This document shows, piece after piece, positions 10,219-22,161 of a stretch of 64,000 nucleotides of DNA. The stretch is from Pegea sp. RAD2-039 (taxonomy: Eukaryota; Chordata; Thaliacea; Salpida; Salpidae). The notes under the pieces were generated by a model, which saw only the letters and a program-made list of their open reading frames with translations, was not told where the DNA came from and searched no databases. The position numbers and the translations under genes are program-made. The stretch covers positions 434,001 to 498,000 of the forward strand of contig JAQGEQ010000351.1 in assembly GCA_034620365.1 (NCBI GenBank), given 5' to 3'. Within the stretch, counting starts at the first letter, position 1, and each line of letters opens with the position of its first letter.

Positions 10219-10671
10219 TTAAGAGAAGTTTTTCATTTCAATCTTAATCTTCCATTGAAGACTCTTTATAAGTTCATTTGGGATATTTGCTTTGTTAGCA
10301 AGATCTTGACCAACTTTTTCTGGATTATCTCCAGCTTTGATAGTGATCTTATGAAGCTCATTACTATTATCAGTATAATGTAACTCAAATAAAACTTTGT
10401 TTTTCTCCATTAAATTATTAGTTTGTTTAGATATAGTCTTCATTCTATGAGGAGGTACATAGATATTTTTTTCAACTAATGCAGCATTTTTCTTCTTAAA
10501 GTTTTTAGCTTCAACTTTTTTCATCTTATCATAATTGTCCCGATTAATTTGGTTTTTTCTAATGTGATGAATAAAACCATGATTCATATTCAATCCAGGA
10601 TTTGGTTTAAATTCATCATGATCTGAAGATGATGAAAAATACTCATCAGAGTTTTTATGATCAGAAAACAT
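10219..10671 (-). CDS. C2orf68: UPF0561 (C2orf68) family protein
   Basis: Single exon, 150 residues (human about 166). Function unknown. The family hallmark LNMNHGFIHHIRKNQINRDNYDK is present at residues 28-50 (human LDMNHGFVHHIRRNQIARDDYDK). Next come a lysine-rich segment and a PPHR motif, then LFELHYTDNSNELHKITIK and DNPEKVGQDLANKANIP, which match the family's ubiquitin-like C-terminal part (YEADSGEVTSVIVYQGDDPGKV). The N-terminus is a short S/D/E-rich leader. The start at 10671 follows ACTATTTAG by six bases, again an acceptor-like site at the ATG. It is the upstream member of a close minus-strand pair with DYNLT2B. Confidence 0.93.
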   Translation of the reverse strand: MFSDHKNSDEYFSSSSDHDEFKPNPGLNMNHGFIHHIRKNQINRDNYDKMKKVEAKNFKKKNAALVEKNIYVPPHRMKTISKQTNNLMEKNKVLFELHYTDNSNELHKITIKAGDNPEKVGQDLANKANIPNELIKSLQWKIKIEMKNFS

Positions 10672-13600
10672 TTCCTTCTAAATAGTTAATTGAGATTAAA
10701 AAAAAAGACAACCCTTTGTTAAACCTGCTTTAGATAAAAACTATAGATACATCAGAAAAATTGTTTCTTATGGAAATCCTAATTTATTATAAGTTTAAAA
10801 AGATTACTCAAAAGCTAAATTTAGGTTTTTAATAGTATATTATTATAATCTGTTAATAACAAAATAATTATAACAACATCACTTTTTTATTTATTATCTA
10901 AAAATCATAATTTTTCATAAAAATGAAATATTTTAATGTTTACAAAACAGGAGAAAAATTTAATATTTAGTTTAACTTAATACATATATCAAGAGTTTAA
11001 TTTCATACAAAAGATTTTTTAAAATATAAGATCAAATCAGAATAAATATAAAACTTAGCGAGTTTAAAAAAATTTAAATTGACTAAAAAAAATAGTATTT
11101 TTTGAAAAATAAAAGATTTAATAATTCTAATAAAAGTTTCAAGAATAACTTCAAAAGCATTTCAATAAGTAATTTATGACAAAAGAAACGAATAAAAGTT
11201 ACAAACAGGAGGATAACGACAGCTGTACACCAGTAGTCAGCTGTAACTACGCATCTTTTTACACAAACGATTTTGGCTAAATTTAAATACAGCCGTTATC
11301 AACAAACAAAGTAAAACTTAAATTAGTAAATGATAATAATTAATATTACCATTAAACATAGAAATATCTATTAGTTTTGTTATTTTTCTAGTTTTATTAA
11401 ATTACATGACATTCAATCGATTTGGTATCCAATTATTTGATTTAAGATAGACTGATAAAAAATTCAAAATTTTTCTGCAGCTATAATTTTTTAGAAGAAA
11501 TAACTTTTTTTACAAAATAAATGATATAGCATTGTCACTATTTTTATTTTTCATATGACTACACAAAATACATAAATATGATTGCTTATTTTAGTTGCTT
11601 AAATTAATCATTAACTTCGTAGTTTAATTGGATTCTAGTGAATAAGTTTTTAAGAAAATATTTAGAAAAAAAAACATAAAATTAAAGAATTAATTGAAGA
11701 ATTAAGTTTTATATTTGAATTATATTAATACTTTTTAAACATCAACAATCTTTTCAAGATTTGTCGGTATTTTCAAAAACAAAAGAATGACATTTCAGTT
11801 ACCAAATAATACTTAAACTAAATAAAAAAAAGATTTTACTTATAAAGTCCTACTCGTCAAATGATTTTAAACGAGTTTCAGGAAGAGATTTATTTGTAAT
11901 TTGATCGTACTTTTGTCAGTTGTAAGATGAAATTGAAGAATTTTAGAAGACAACTTCTCTTATTGAAATTTTGAAGAAATTTTCTTAATTAAATTAAATA
12001 AGTCAAAAAATAAAGTTTATTATTGTGCAATTTCACATTTCAGCAACCAAAACTAAATAAATATTGATATTAGACAGTATTCAAATATTGTTAATAAAAA
12101 CTGTTTTGTTTTTGCTATGACATATTTTTGTATATTTAGGATGTAGACTGTCGGCTTAGATAAATTGTAAATATAAGCGTGAATGTTGTGCAGAAAAAGA
12201 TCTTCAATAAATACAAGAAAACCTAAGCCTAAACATATATATATATGCATATATATAAGATAAAAATAAGTTATAAAGAATTTAATTTGGTTATGAGAAA
12301 TATCCTCACATAATGATTAATATTGCAACAGTAAAACTTACCACTGATATGAGAGAAATAGTTATTAACCAAACCGTGAAGTGGCTCTGAAGGTGGCTCC
12401 AAAAGTTGATCAACATGATACTTATGTCTTACAATGTTTCTCACTCAAAGCTAGAAATGGTCTAGATGGGAATAAACATATTATATCCGTTAAACTTAAA
12501 CTAACTTATATAAACTCCTTCTTTATCGGGTGTTAAAAAAGAGATTCGAGGTATATGCTGCTAAGCAAGCATTTAAAAGGTTTTTAGGTCTGAAATTTAC
12601 CTCTTTATTCAACTTATCTGATATTGATTTATAAGAAATATTCACCAAATTCTAGTTGTGATGAATTTTCTGATAAAAGCGAAGAGATTTATTGGAAAAA
12701 CTAAAATGTGATTTTAAAATGTAATTTTAATTTCCTAAAATATTGTTCAGTGTCCTTGAAAAACCTGCAGCAAACCTCCAGGTATTAATGAATATTCTCT
12801 AAATTACTTGTAAGAAAATATCAAAGTAAACATGATCATTATATATTTGTCGTATCAATATCTAATCTTAAGGAAGTATCATTGATTTTGTATAGAGGCG
12901 AATTTCTAACACTTCCAAATGTGCCACATTGATTAAAATCATAAAAATCAGTGAGTAGATAAAAGCTTGGTAATTAAACCAATTACTATAAACTCAGTTT
13001 AAATAAAGATTTATTTATCAAATATTTAGCAATGAGTTAAGAAGATAACTTATCACATTAAAATTGTTTGCACTCACATAAAGTTTTATACAATTTCTGT
13101 AATTGTTCAAACAACGGTTTGAAATGATTAAAAATTAAATTAAATGATGAATTAAAATGAAGTTTCAAAAATAATTTTTATTTTTTTACGTTTGTCATAC
13201 TTTTTAATCACTAATTTTATTTGAAAATAATAAACTTTAAAAATCATTGATTTAAATTATTTAAATATTTGAAATTTTAATTGCTTTTTTAAAACTTAGT
13301 TTTTAATTCTGTAAAACTTGGATTTATTTTAAACAACTTATTGCTGGTACTTAATTATTATAAAACAAAAGTTTGCAGCTGAAACTATCACAAAAGTTTT
13401 CAAAAAATAATTATTTTTGATAGAATAAAACAATTTAAACATTTTCAAACAATCTAAAAAAATTATTTTTTCTTAAATGGATAATCACTTGAAGAAATTA
13501 TTATTCTTTTTGAAATCAGTTTAATTGCTTTGTTAGTTTTAGCCAGTTTAGTGGCTACAAGGTGTTTAAATTGTAGTTTTGTTTACTGTAAAGAAGCCCC

Positions 13601-13749
13601 TTCTTCACTGTAATTGAAGCTAATTAAAATGGTATCAACTTATTTGCTTTGTAAGTTTTATTAATACTTAATAAAAAAGCTTCAAAAAGACAAGCAGTGG
13701 TTGAGTTGATTAGCTGCTAATCCAATGTAATGTACATCCGTAAATTTTA
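10672..13749. other. AT-rich gene-poor region, left part
   Basis: No reading frame I can support. Upstream of the C2orf68 gene, at about 11210-11270, two CAGCTG E-box-like hexamers lie about 20 bp apart in a locally richer segment that might be regulatory. A short TA/CA-type dinucleotide run occurs near 12235-12258. A moderately coding-like patch around 12360-12600 has no consistent frame. Confidence 0.4.
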
Positions 13750-13865
13750 GCGTCAATTTACATGTGCCACTGCGGGTGCTTCAGAAGAAGCAAAAGATAT
13801 ACTAAACTCATACAGAAATGTTGACCTCATGTCACTGTCTTACCTCACCAAGAAGCAGATCTAAT
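13750..13865 (+). other. Orphan exon-like coding segment
   Basis: A GTAAATTTTAG acceptor-like site is followed by an open frame reading RQFTCATAGASEEAKDIL, then NSYRNVDLMSLSYLTKKQI and a TAA at about 13863. Base composition is clearly richer in G+C than the flanks, and codon use is balanced. No upstream exon with matching phase was found within a few kilobases. It could be the last exon of an unseen gene or a fragment of a duplicated or retrotransposed gene. Not recognised. Confidence 0.3.
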
Positions 13866-15961
13866 AAATGAGGTTGTTTAGTGGAAACCAATTTAACTTT
13901 CTTCAAATATAACTATTCAATTTTCAAATTTATATTCGAATATAGAAATAAGGAAATTAAAAAGAATAAACTATAATAGAACTTAAGTTTGATATCCTTT
14001 CAAGTATAACGAATATGTTCAAACAATTTCAAGAAAATTTATTTCAAATAATCTTTCAATTAAACTTCGCTTAATTAAATAATTTTTAATGGGTAATTAC
14101 CTTGATGACGTTTGAATGATTTTAATTACTTTAAGGCTTCACGAGATCTCCTTACAGTTAAAAACAAACTGACTTTTCTGTTGTTGATAACAACTGTAAA
14201 AGTCATAATTGACGCTTTGTCTGGACAAATAACTCGTTAAATGTTTATTCACAGAATAAGCAAGCTTCAATATACTACAAAACCTTAAATGTCGACGTTA
14301 AAAAGCGTTAAGTAAATGTTGATTCATCTGTTAAATAATTTTAGTTTTCTTGAAGAGTTTCTCATTGAGGTTGTTCAACTTTCTGGCAGCGAAAATGTTG
14401 AAATTAAATGTGGTTGTGAATAACTTAGTGGATGTTTTTGAAACAAGCTGAGATGATACTAACTTTAATTATTGATCGATTTAGAAGTAAATGACTTTAA
14501 GATAGCCAGATGAAATTTTGAATTTTTGGTTCAAATTTGTTTAGAAAAATATTTAATAATTTTTTTTATATGATGTGAAAACTTGATTCTTTCAAACAGA
14601 AAGTTTTATAACTTTTGAACAGGCTTAAAAACCCCTTGAAAAATAAACAAAAAGAGAACGTGACTACTGTCAGGTACTGAACGGAACATATTTGCTTCTA
14701 ATAGTTTGTTGACAGAAACTTTCCTTCAAAAATGCTTTTTTAATGATGTGTGAGTTTAACCCTTACGAAAGATTTTGTTTACCAGAATTAAAGACCAAAG
14801 TTCAGATTTCAGAAAGATAAATGATTAGTATAAAAGTAATAGCCATGTGAATCATAAGTAGATAAAACGAAAAGTTTTACAAGTCGTTTATAAATATTAA
14901 AACTAATATTTGAAAGTTTTTTTTTATATTTCAAGTTAAGTTATTTATAAGAAAAATTTCATTGTATTTTACTGAAGGCAAACTTGATTGTTTTATTACT
15001 TACTCAAGTAAGGAATTTTTCTTGATTTTCTAAAGAAGGAATAAGATCATAAATTAGTAAACCAATTTAATAAGTTCTTGCTCCTTAGTAATATTGCTAT
15101 TATTTAATTGCTGGTTGCATTGCATCAAAGAATTCGAAACAAATAAACTATGATTTAAATCACATTGTAAATTAAAACTAAATATTTGCTTTACACGGCA
15201 GCACATTATTAAAAAAACGATAATTTTAAAATATTTTAAGTTCTTTTCTGATATAACACTGATTAAAGACATGTTTACACTATTTAATAAAGTAAATAGT
15301 GTATTGGTGATTGCATTTCATTTAAAAGAGCTATGTGATTACAAATGTTTTGGCTGAAATGCTAGCAAATATTTTTTCAGAAGTATGTGCATATTGATTA
15401 AAGACAAGTTACAACAACTTCAGGCTTTATGTTTGGTTGCTTTTCAGTGTCTCATAGAGTCGCATTCAGTTACTTATAGTTTTTAATTTTTTAATAAAAT
15501 TAAGCTATTTAATTATTAAATCGACAATTTTATGACTTGCAAATGTGCTTTTTAGAAAAGGAAAAATTGCTTTAGAAGGCTATTAATTCATTGTTGCTTT
15601 CAGCTTTGTTCATAAAGTTTATTGAATACGAAAACTATAAAAATTAAACAAAGATAATATCTGAATAAGTCTCTTATTGTACCAGTGATTTTTAAACATT
15701 AGAAGCTCAAACTTGGTTCAAATTATCTAAATTATTTAAAATCGATAAATTAGAATAAAAAATAAATTAACTACTTTTTGAACTAGATAAAGAACAGTAT
15801 TGTATTACTTTTATCCAAATAATTTTCTTAATTTCATCAAAATACAATCACTACTCATTGTGATTATTCAAAACTCTCTAGTTATAACTCATTTATATTT
15901 TAATTTTTTAACAGCATATATATAGAATTGGTCAAAATCTGCTGTTTTTAACAAAACTGAA
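13866..15961. other. AT-rich gene-poor region, right part
   Basis: No coding region supported. The last 100 bp hold the leader of the ENT gene, with a TTTTTTAACAG acceptor-like site ending near 15914, about 48 bp before the ATG. Confidence 0.45.
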
Positions 15962-18900
15962 ATGAAGCCTGAAGACAAGTAAGTTTAATTAAACAGAAGG
16001 TTTTATTATATTCATATTTGGTTTGTTTCTAGATACAACTTAGTTCACAAACAATTCTATTTTCTTGGCGTCGTGTCGTTGTTGCCATGGAACTTTTTCA
16101 CAACTGCTGATAGTGTGAGTTTTACAAAATTGTTTTAAATCTCTTCTCGTACATTAATATTGCAACGAATACTTAAAGTGAGCTTTTAACAAGTTTAAAA
16201 ATGTTGGTTCTACTTTTAGTATTGGAGTGAAAAGTTTAGACCGTTGAATGAAGACAACTACACAATATATTTAGTTAACATAACAACAGCAACAACAACC
16301 AGTTTACAAACCAGTTTGACACCAATTGAAACCAGCCTAAATTTACAAAGTTTATTTAGAAGTTGTGTATCAGTTTGCTCTATGCTGCCTCATGTGGTTT
16401 GCTCTTTTATAGTGTCTCTTACATATAAAACGTAAGTAACATATTTCTTCATTCATTTATTCGAAAGAAACACAATGTTTATTTATTTCGATTATTTTGA
16501 AACGGAACACTTATAGATGTATGGATGATTTATACAAATTATAACAGTTGAACAACAAAATATTAACTTTTTGATCCATAATAAACTTAATACTTGTATT
16601 CTTAGGGCTAACGATAGAAAAAGAATGATTGTTAACCTTTCTATAATGGCAGGGGTTTTTGTAATCACAACATCTTTTGTCAAAGTAAACAGAACTTTTA
16701 ATTTTGTTCATATTTTCTAATCTCAAATTAATGATAACTTCAAAATCTTTTTTATTTTTAAAGTAAAACTCTTAAAAATACGGAAATATTATTCAGTGGG
16801 AACATTTTTTTGTGTTTACAGATCAATACTGATACCTTTCAAACAACTTTTTTCATTTTGACATTGGTAACAACTTTTATAGTCAACTGTTCATCAGCAT
16901 TTGTTCAAGCAACCTTATTTGGGTTTACAGCAGGCTTTCCTCAAAGCTACACTGTGTCTTTGATGGCAGGCCAGGTTAGACAGTTCTAAGTTGTGATGGA
17001 AGATTTTCATGAAATATTTCTTGTAGGGGGTGGGTGGAGTATTTGCCGCATCTGCTATGATTGTCGCTATTTCAGGTAAATGAAATAAGGAAAGTTAGTG
17101 ATAAAAATTCAAACAAAAACTTCATATTTTTTCAGTTGCTTCTAAACCTTCAGACTATGCTTTGATATTTTTCATTATTGCTCTTGTTTTGTTGTTGTTA
17201 TCAATCGTATGCTTCTTGTTGTTGGAAAAAAATGTGAGTTAAATATTTTCAACAAACAAATAGTATAATTAAGTTTAAACTTCTTTTTAAAAATCTAATA
17301 AAAAAGCTAACACAGTAAAAACATAATTAAATTATATACATATGCAGAAGAAAAAAATTAGATATGAATTTTTACAACCTCTGATTGTGTTCATTTACAA
17401 GATAATAATTTTCAAGGATTTGAAGAAAAGTAATCTTAAATAATTTTAGAAAGTTGTGTTGTTCAAAACAAAATAGTAAAAAGTTTTTTCAAATTTTCAT
17501 ATATGTAGCATATATGAAGGTTGAAACTGTTAGGTAAAAATTATAATGTTTGAAAAAAGTAGGTCCTGCCGAGATTTGAACTCGGATTGCTGGATTCAAA
17601 GTCCAGAGTGATAACCGTTACACCACAGGACCGGTTAAAAGTTTTAAATTTACAATAATAAATATAACAATATATATTTGTAGATTTTTGATCAAGTTGT
17701 AAATTGAACACTTAAAAAATACTTAGAAATTTTGTTGTTATTTATTTTTGTTATTATCTACCACTTAAAATCAACGATACTTTTTTACAGAAATATTATC
17801 AGTATTACAGAAGTAAAAATATTCCAAGTAAGTACCTTAGTTATCGTTATGTAATTAACTTCGAATATTTTCAATAATACCAAATAAGTTTTACTCAAAA
17901 ACTAGAAAACAACTTTTCATAAATGTTTGGTTTTAATTTGATTTTTAACAGTTAAAGACGATAGCACTTCAACAAACAACTTTTTGTTGGAAGATACAAC
18001 AAAACAACTAATATCTAAACATGAGGTTTAGAAACTATTCTTCTAATCTTTCACTAAATTTTAAAATTTTACAAACTGATTAAAATAGGTAATAAGAATA
18101 AACAATTAGAAATAAACTAAAATTTCTTTAGTAATATATTCATAAATTTAAGATTTATATACTAAACAAGTTTATTTTTGCAGCCGAAATATTTTGACGT
18201 TTTAAAGAAAATACTAATTCATTTTATTAGCTGCTTCCTTTTATACTTTGTGACTCTAGCAAACTATCCAGCAGTGACTGCTTCCATCAAATCGATGAGC
18301 ACAGGAACTACTTGGACAGGTAATAAATTTGATTTTTGGTCATAGTAAAACTAATTTATGTATTTCTGTTAAAAAATGAACTCAAGATATGTTTAGAGTT
18401 TTATATGGTCTGATAACTAATGTATTTTTAAACAGATGTTTATTTTACCCCTGTTTTGTGCTTTCTTCTATTTAATGTGTCAGACTTGATTGGACGGCTT
18501 TTGACAACCTACATATCATGGGTTAGTTTATTGCTATTCAAAATCGATACGAAATAAATAATTCAAGTTATATGAGCAAACTGGATTTAAAACCATTTTT
18601 TATATAGCCTTCAAAGGAACAAAAATTTACTTTACTGGCTTTATCTTCCTCTCGTGTGGTGTTCTTTTTCTTATTTGCTTTCTGTAACTCTCAACCAAGA
18701 AGATTTACTGAAGTAATATTTACTAGTGATGTTTACTACATAATTTTCATGATTTTGTTTGGATTATCCAATGGATATCTTGGAACAATTATAATGGAAT
18801 ATGCTCCACAGTAAGAACAATTATCAACAAATATTTGCAAATTGTATATTATTAAATTTGTAGAATGATTGAAAATCAAGCTGGAAGACAGTTAGCTGGA

Positions 18901-18978
18901 AAAGTGATGGCATTTGCTCTTGCAGTTGGAGTGGCCTCCGGAGCCACATTTTCTTTTGTTGTGGTTCTATTTAAATAA
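15962..18978 (+). CDS. Equilibrative nucleoside transporter (SLC29/ENT family)
   Basis: Thirteen exons: 15962-15978, 16033-16114, 16220-16431, 16606-16684, 16822-16974, 17027-17075, 17136-17233, 17791-17827, 17952-18025, 18184-18319, 18436-18521, 18608-18810 and 18864-18978. All phases close to give 446 residues, the usual family length. ENTs are polytopic plasma-membrane carriers (about 11 spans) that let nucleosides and nucleobases equilibrate. Signatures: LLPWNFFTTADSYW in TM1, a threonine/asparagine-rich first extracellular loop with N-x-T sites (residues 40-75), the TVSLMAGQGVGGVFA motif in TM5, a cytosolic loop after TM6, DLIGR in TM8 and a final span ending FVVVLFK. Introns are short except the 557-bp intron that carries an antisense tRNA gene. 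It is the only transporter in the window; subtype and substrate range cannot be told from sequence. Confidence 0.93.
17553..17558 (-). terminator. RNA polymerase III terminator of tRNA-Gln
   Basis: Six Ts on the minus strand, four bases beyond the 3' end of the tRNA gene; the standard Pol III stop. Confidence 0.7.
17562..17632 (-). tRNA. tRNA-Gln (anticodon TTG)
   Basis: A 71-nt nuclear-type tRNA read on the minus strand. Acceptor stem GGTCCTG pairs with CAGGACC. The D-arm holds GTGTAACGGTTATCAC. The anticodon arm CTGGA-CTTTGAA-TCCAG carries TTG (reads CAA). The T-arm CCGAG-TTCAAAT-CTCGG includes the B box GTTCAAATC. CCA is not encoded. It lies antisense inside intron 7 of the ENT transporter gene. 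Confidence 0.97.
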
Positions 18979-21900
18979 TATTATGTAAAAGAAATTTTCT
19001 CTTCATGATTTTTTTTACTGAAAATTTGCTTGTGTTCAGAGATTGTTGATGCTGGTGGTGATTGAAGTTTTGTTTAAGAAAATAATTTATAAAATAAAAC
19101 TCAACAGACTTACAGTTTAATTATCTATAATGCAAATGAACTCTTAAATTATAAGTTATTATTTAGAAAGAAGTCACTTTTTTTATTTAAATATTTGTAA
19201 TTTGTTTTCTAGCTTTCTTTTATAACTTCAAAAATTGTTTAGTTTGCAATATAAAATGTTTACTTTTCTTTTTGTTTCTTTTACATTTAAACCAAAATTG
19301 TATTAAAGTGAAGCATATTAATATATTTAAAAAAATTAAAAAAAGAACTAGAACCAAATAAAATTAAACATTTGTAATATCAGCAACACATATCTATTTT
19401 TGAAATAATATTATAATTTATTTACAATTAAACTAACTAATTTTTCAAATTTGTATACAAGTATAGAGCTATGCAAAGTAGAAAAAACAAAAAGGTTATT
19501 AAGGTATTTAGTCAGCTTTTGATTTAATATTAATTTAAAATAGGATTTTTCTACGCCTCTTTTAGAATCTTGCTTAGTTAGTTGCTGTATTTTCCGAGTT
19601 AGGTATATTTATATATTTGATATTGTTGCTGATAGATAGGTGGTGTTTCTTGTGATAGCAAACTTGATTTTGATTATCGTTGTCAAGTTAAATGAGTTGT
19701 TTTTCTCGCTTTACACGTTTATAATTTTCAACTTTTCGGAAATATTTGGTTTCCACGTTCTTTGATTACCGCTGTCGAAATATTGTATCAAGAATACTTT
19801 TGCAAAAGAACTTCTCAGGGTTGGCAAACATCCAAATATTGATAAATGATGCTTCTGTATCAGTTGCATGACGCTCTTTATAATATATCTAATTTTCTTA
19901 ATTATTTTATGAAAAATTAAATCATTTACACCTGAAGCTTCTTTTTTAGCTCATTTCATCAAAGTTCTATAATTGAACTTTTAGGTTGAAAGTACTAAAT
20001 TCGATTGCTTAAATTCAACAACTTGCTTATGCTCAGCTTCATCCAATTTCTTTATCAGTTTTAATCTATCTATAATTCTGGGACATTTAACAGGATCTTA
20101 AATAGTATAAGTTAGCTTATGTTTAAATTGAAAAAAGATGGCTGAAACTTTATTTAAAACTGAGAAGAACTCAGATATAAAAGGCTACTATCAGAAAGTT
20201 TAAACTTTTCAGTTCATGCCACAAGTAAATAGTTCAATGACTTTGTATGAAGGTTATAGATTTCTATCTAGATCTCACTTGCCTTTTTTAAACAAAAGAT
20301 CTTTTCATTTAAGTTGCTTTGAGTTGCTAACTAAGCCTAAGTTTATTCAAATAAAGCATACAAAATTATACCTACAAATATTTACTTTTAAGTTAATTTT
20401 AATTACAAGTTAGTTTTATAATATCAGGTATTTTCTTTCATATTTTAATTATAAATGTAACTGCTATTGAGTTTTGATAAGTATGTCTCTTATTGTAACA
20501 AAATTTTTAGTATAAAACTTGGATTTATATTTAATCTTCCATCTGGCAACTTATAATTCTATTTGTATGTAAACAGTCTTCAATTTTTTTCATAATAAGA
20601 AGTATCTAATTAATATGTATTTTGTTTTTGTTATACAAACCTTAATAAACTTTTTCTTATCTATAGTGCTATCTTTATTGTTTAAATTACTTAATATTTA
20701 AAATGCTCTGAATGAGATATTGTGAAAATTTCCCGTTTTTATTAGAATAACAAAAGGCTATCAAATTTATTTTATAAAATAATTAACTAAAATTAACCGC
20801 AAGGTGACCGCATTTATTACAATATTATCAATTTGTTTTATATTGATTGATAATTAATAACTTTTCAAATGAGTGCTAACCATAAAAATTAGGCCTAGAT
20901 TAGTTGCTGCAGTAGTACACTAGCTAAATCGCAAATCTGTTTTGTAAAAATTTATCTTTAAAGTTTGTTTTTTCATAAAAACTTCTTATAATGAAATTCT
21001 CGTTTTGAAAATTACTGTGTTCAAAATACTGGGCTGTAGAAATGTAGCAAACTAAACAAACATTTCAAACTGCTGAGTAGTCATAGCTACTTTGTAAAAT
21101 TACTTTAATTTTAGTGTTGTTTAAATGAGCTTACGAAAAGAGACTTTAAATTTACATTGAGAGTTTATTTCTAGGTGATCTTGTAATTTCTTATTTAATT
21201 AAAGTCACTTGCAAATGCCTTGTTCAAAAATAAAATTATTAAAACTAATATGTCAATATTAACAAAGCACAATTGTTTCAGCCATTAAATAATTCTAATA
21301 TTAAGGTATCAGAATTATTTTTAAACAACATATTATATTAAAATACTGCGTAGTTGTTATATACCTTATATATTTTCATCTATGTAAGAAGATTAAAAAT
21401 GTTGAAACTGAGTTTACATTATTAGCTAGATTGGTTTTGCATAATGTACTTTGTAAACAGATAATGTTACAACTTGTTTGTACAGTATAGGATTGCATTG
21501 TATCTTCAATCATGGTAGCTATCTCTGTATGTTACGTAATTTTTGAAATTAGGTAACATATTAATACGTAATGTATTTAGGCGTTTTAATATTTCAAATT
21601 AAGTTTGTACAGCTTTAAAAGTTTTTTGTATTTCTTTTTGTAAGAGATATATTAAGAATATTTCTTTGTTTGTTAACATTTTAAAATCATTTTTGTTAAG
21701 TTTTTGTAAATTAAGTTTTTAATCTAATTTTTGTTTATAACATTTAAAATTATAATGAATTATTACCTAGCTATTGCAAAAAAGTTTTATAATTACAATA
21801 ACCGAGCAATTGAATAGGTTGTTTAGTTATAATTTGTTTTAAATATTTGTTATTTGTTTATATACTTTAAATAATTCTAAAAAACTTTCTAAATCAAATT

Positions 21901-22161
21901 TTATTAACTGCAGAGTGTTTTCATAATGCTTCTGCATTTGTCAAAGATATATATTTAAAAATTATATTTAAAAAATATTTTATGCTTTAATCCACTTTAG
22001 CCACTCAGATAATTTCTTTCATGAAAATCTAATGTTTACAAATTATTGTGCTTTCATGCTTGAATTTACATTATCACAAAAATCAATATCCAATATCTAT
22101 ATGAATTTAGCAACTAATAATTAAATAATATTTTTTAGAATTTTAAGGTAAAGAAAGTATA
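18979..22161. other. AT-rich intergenic region
   Basis: Nothing supported as coding on either strand. The first 150 bp are the ENT 3' UTR (AATAAA-like sites near 19095). The last 100 bp are the sulfotransferase leader, with a TATTTTTTAG acceptor-like site ending at 22138. Confidence 0.5.
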
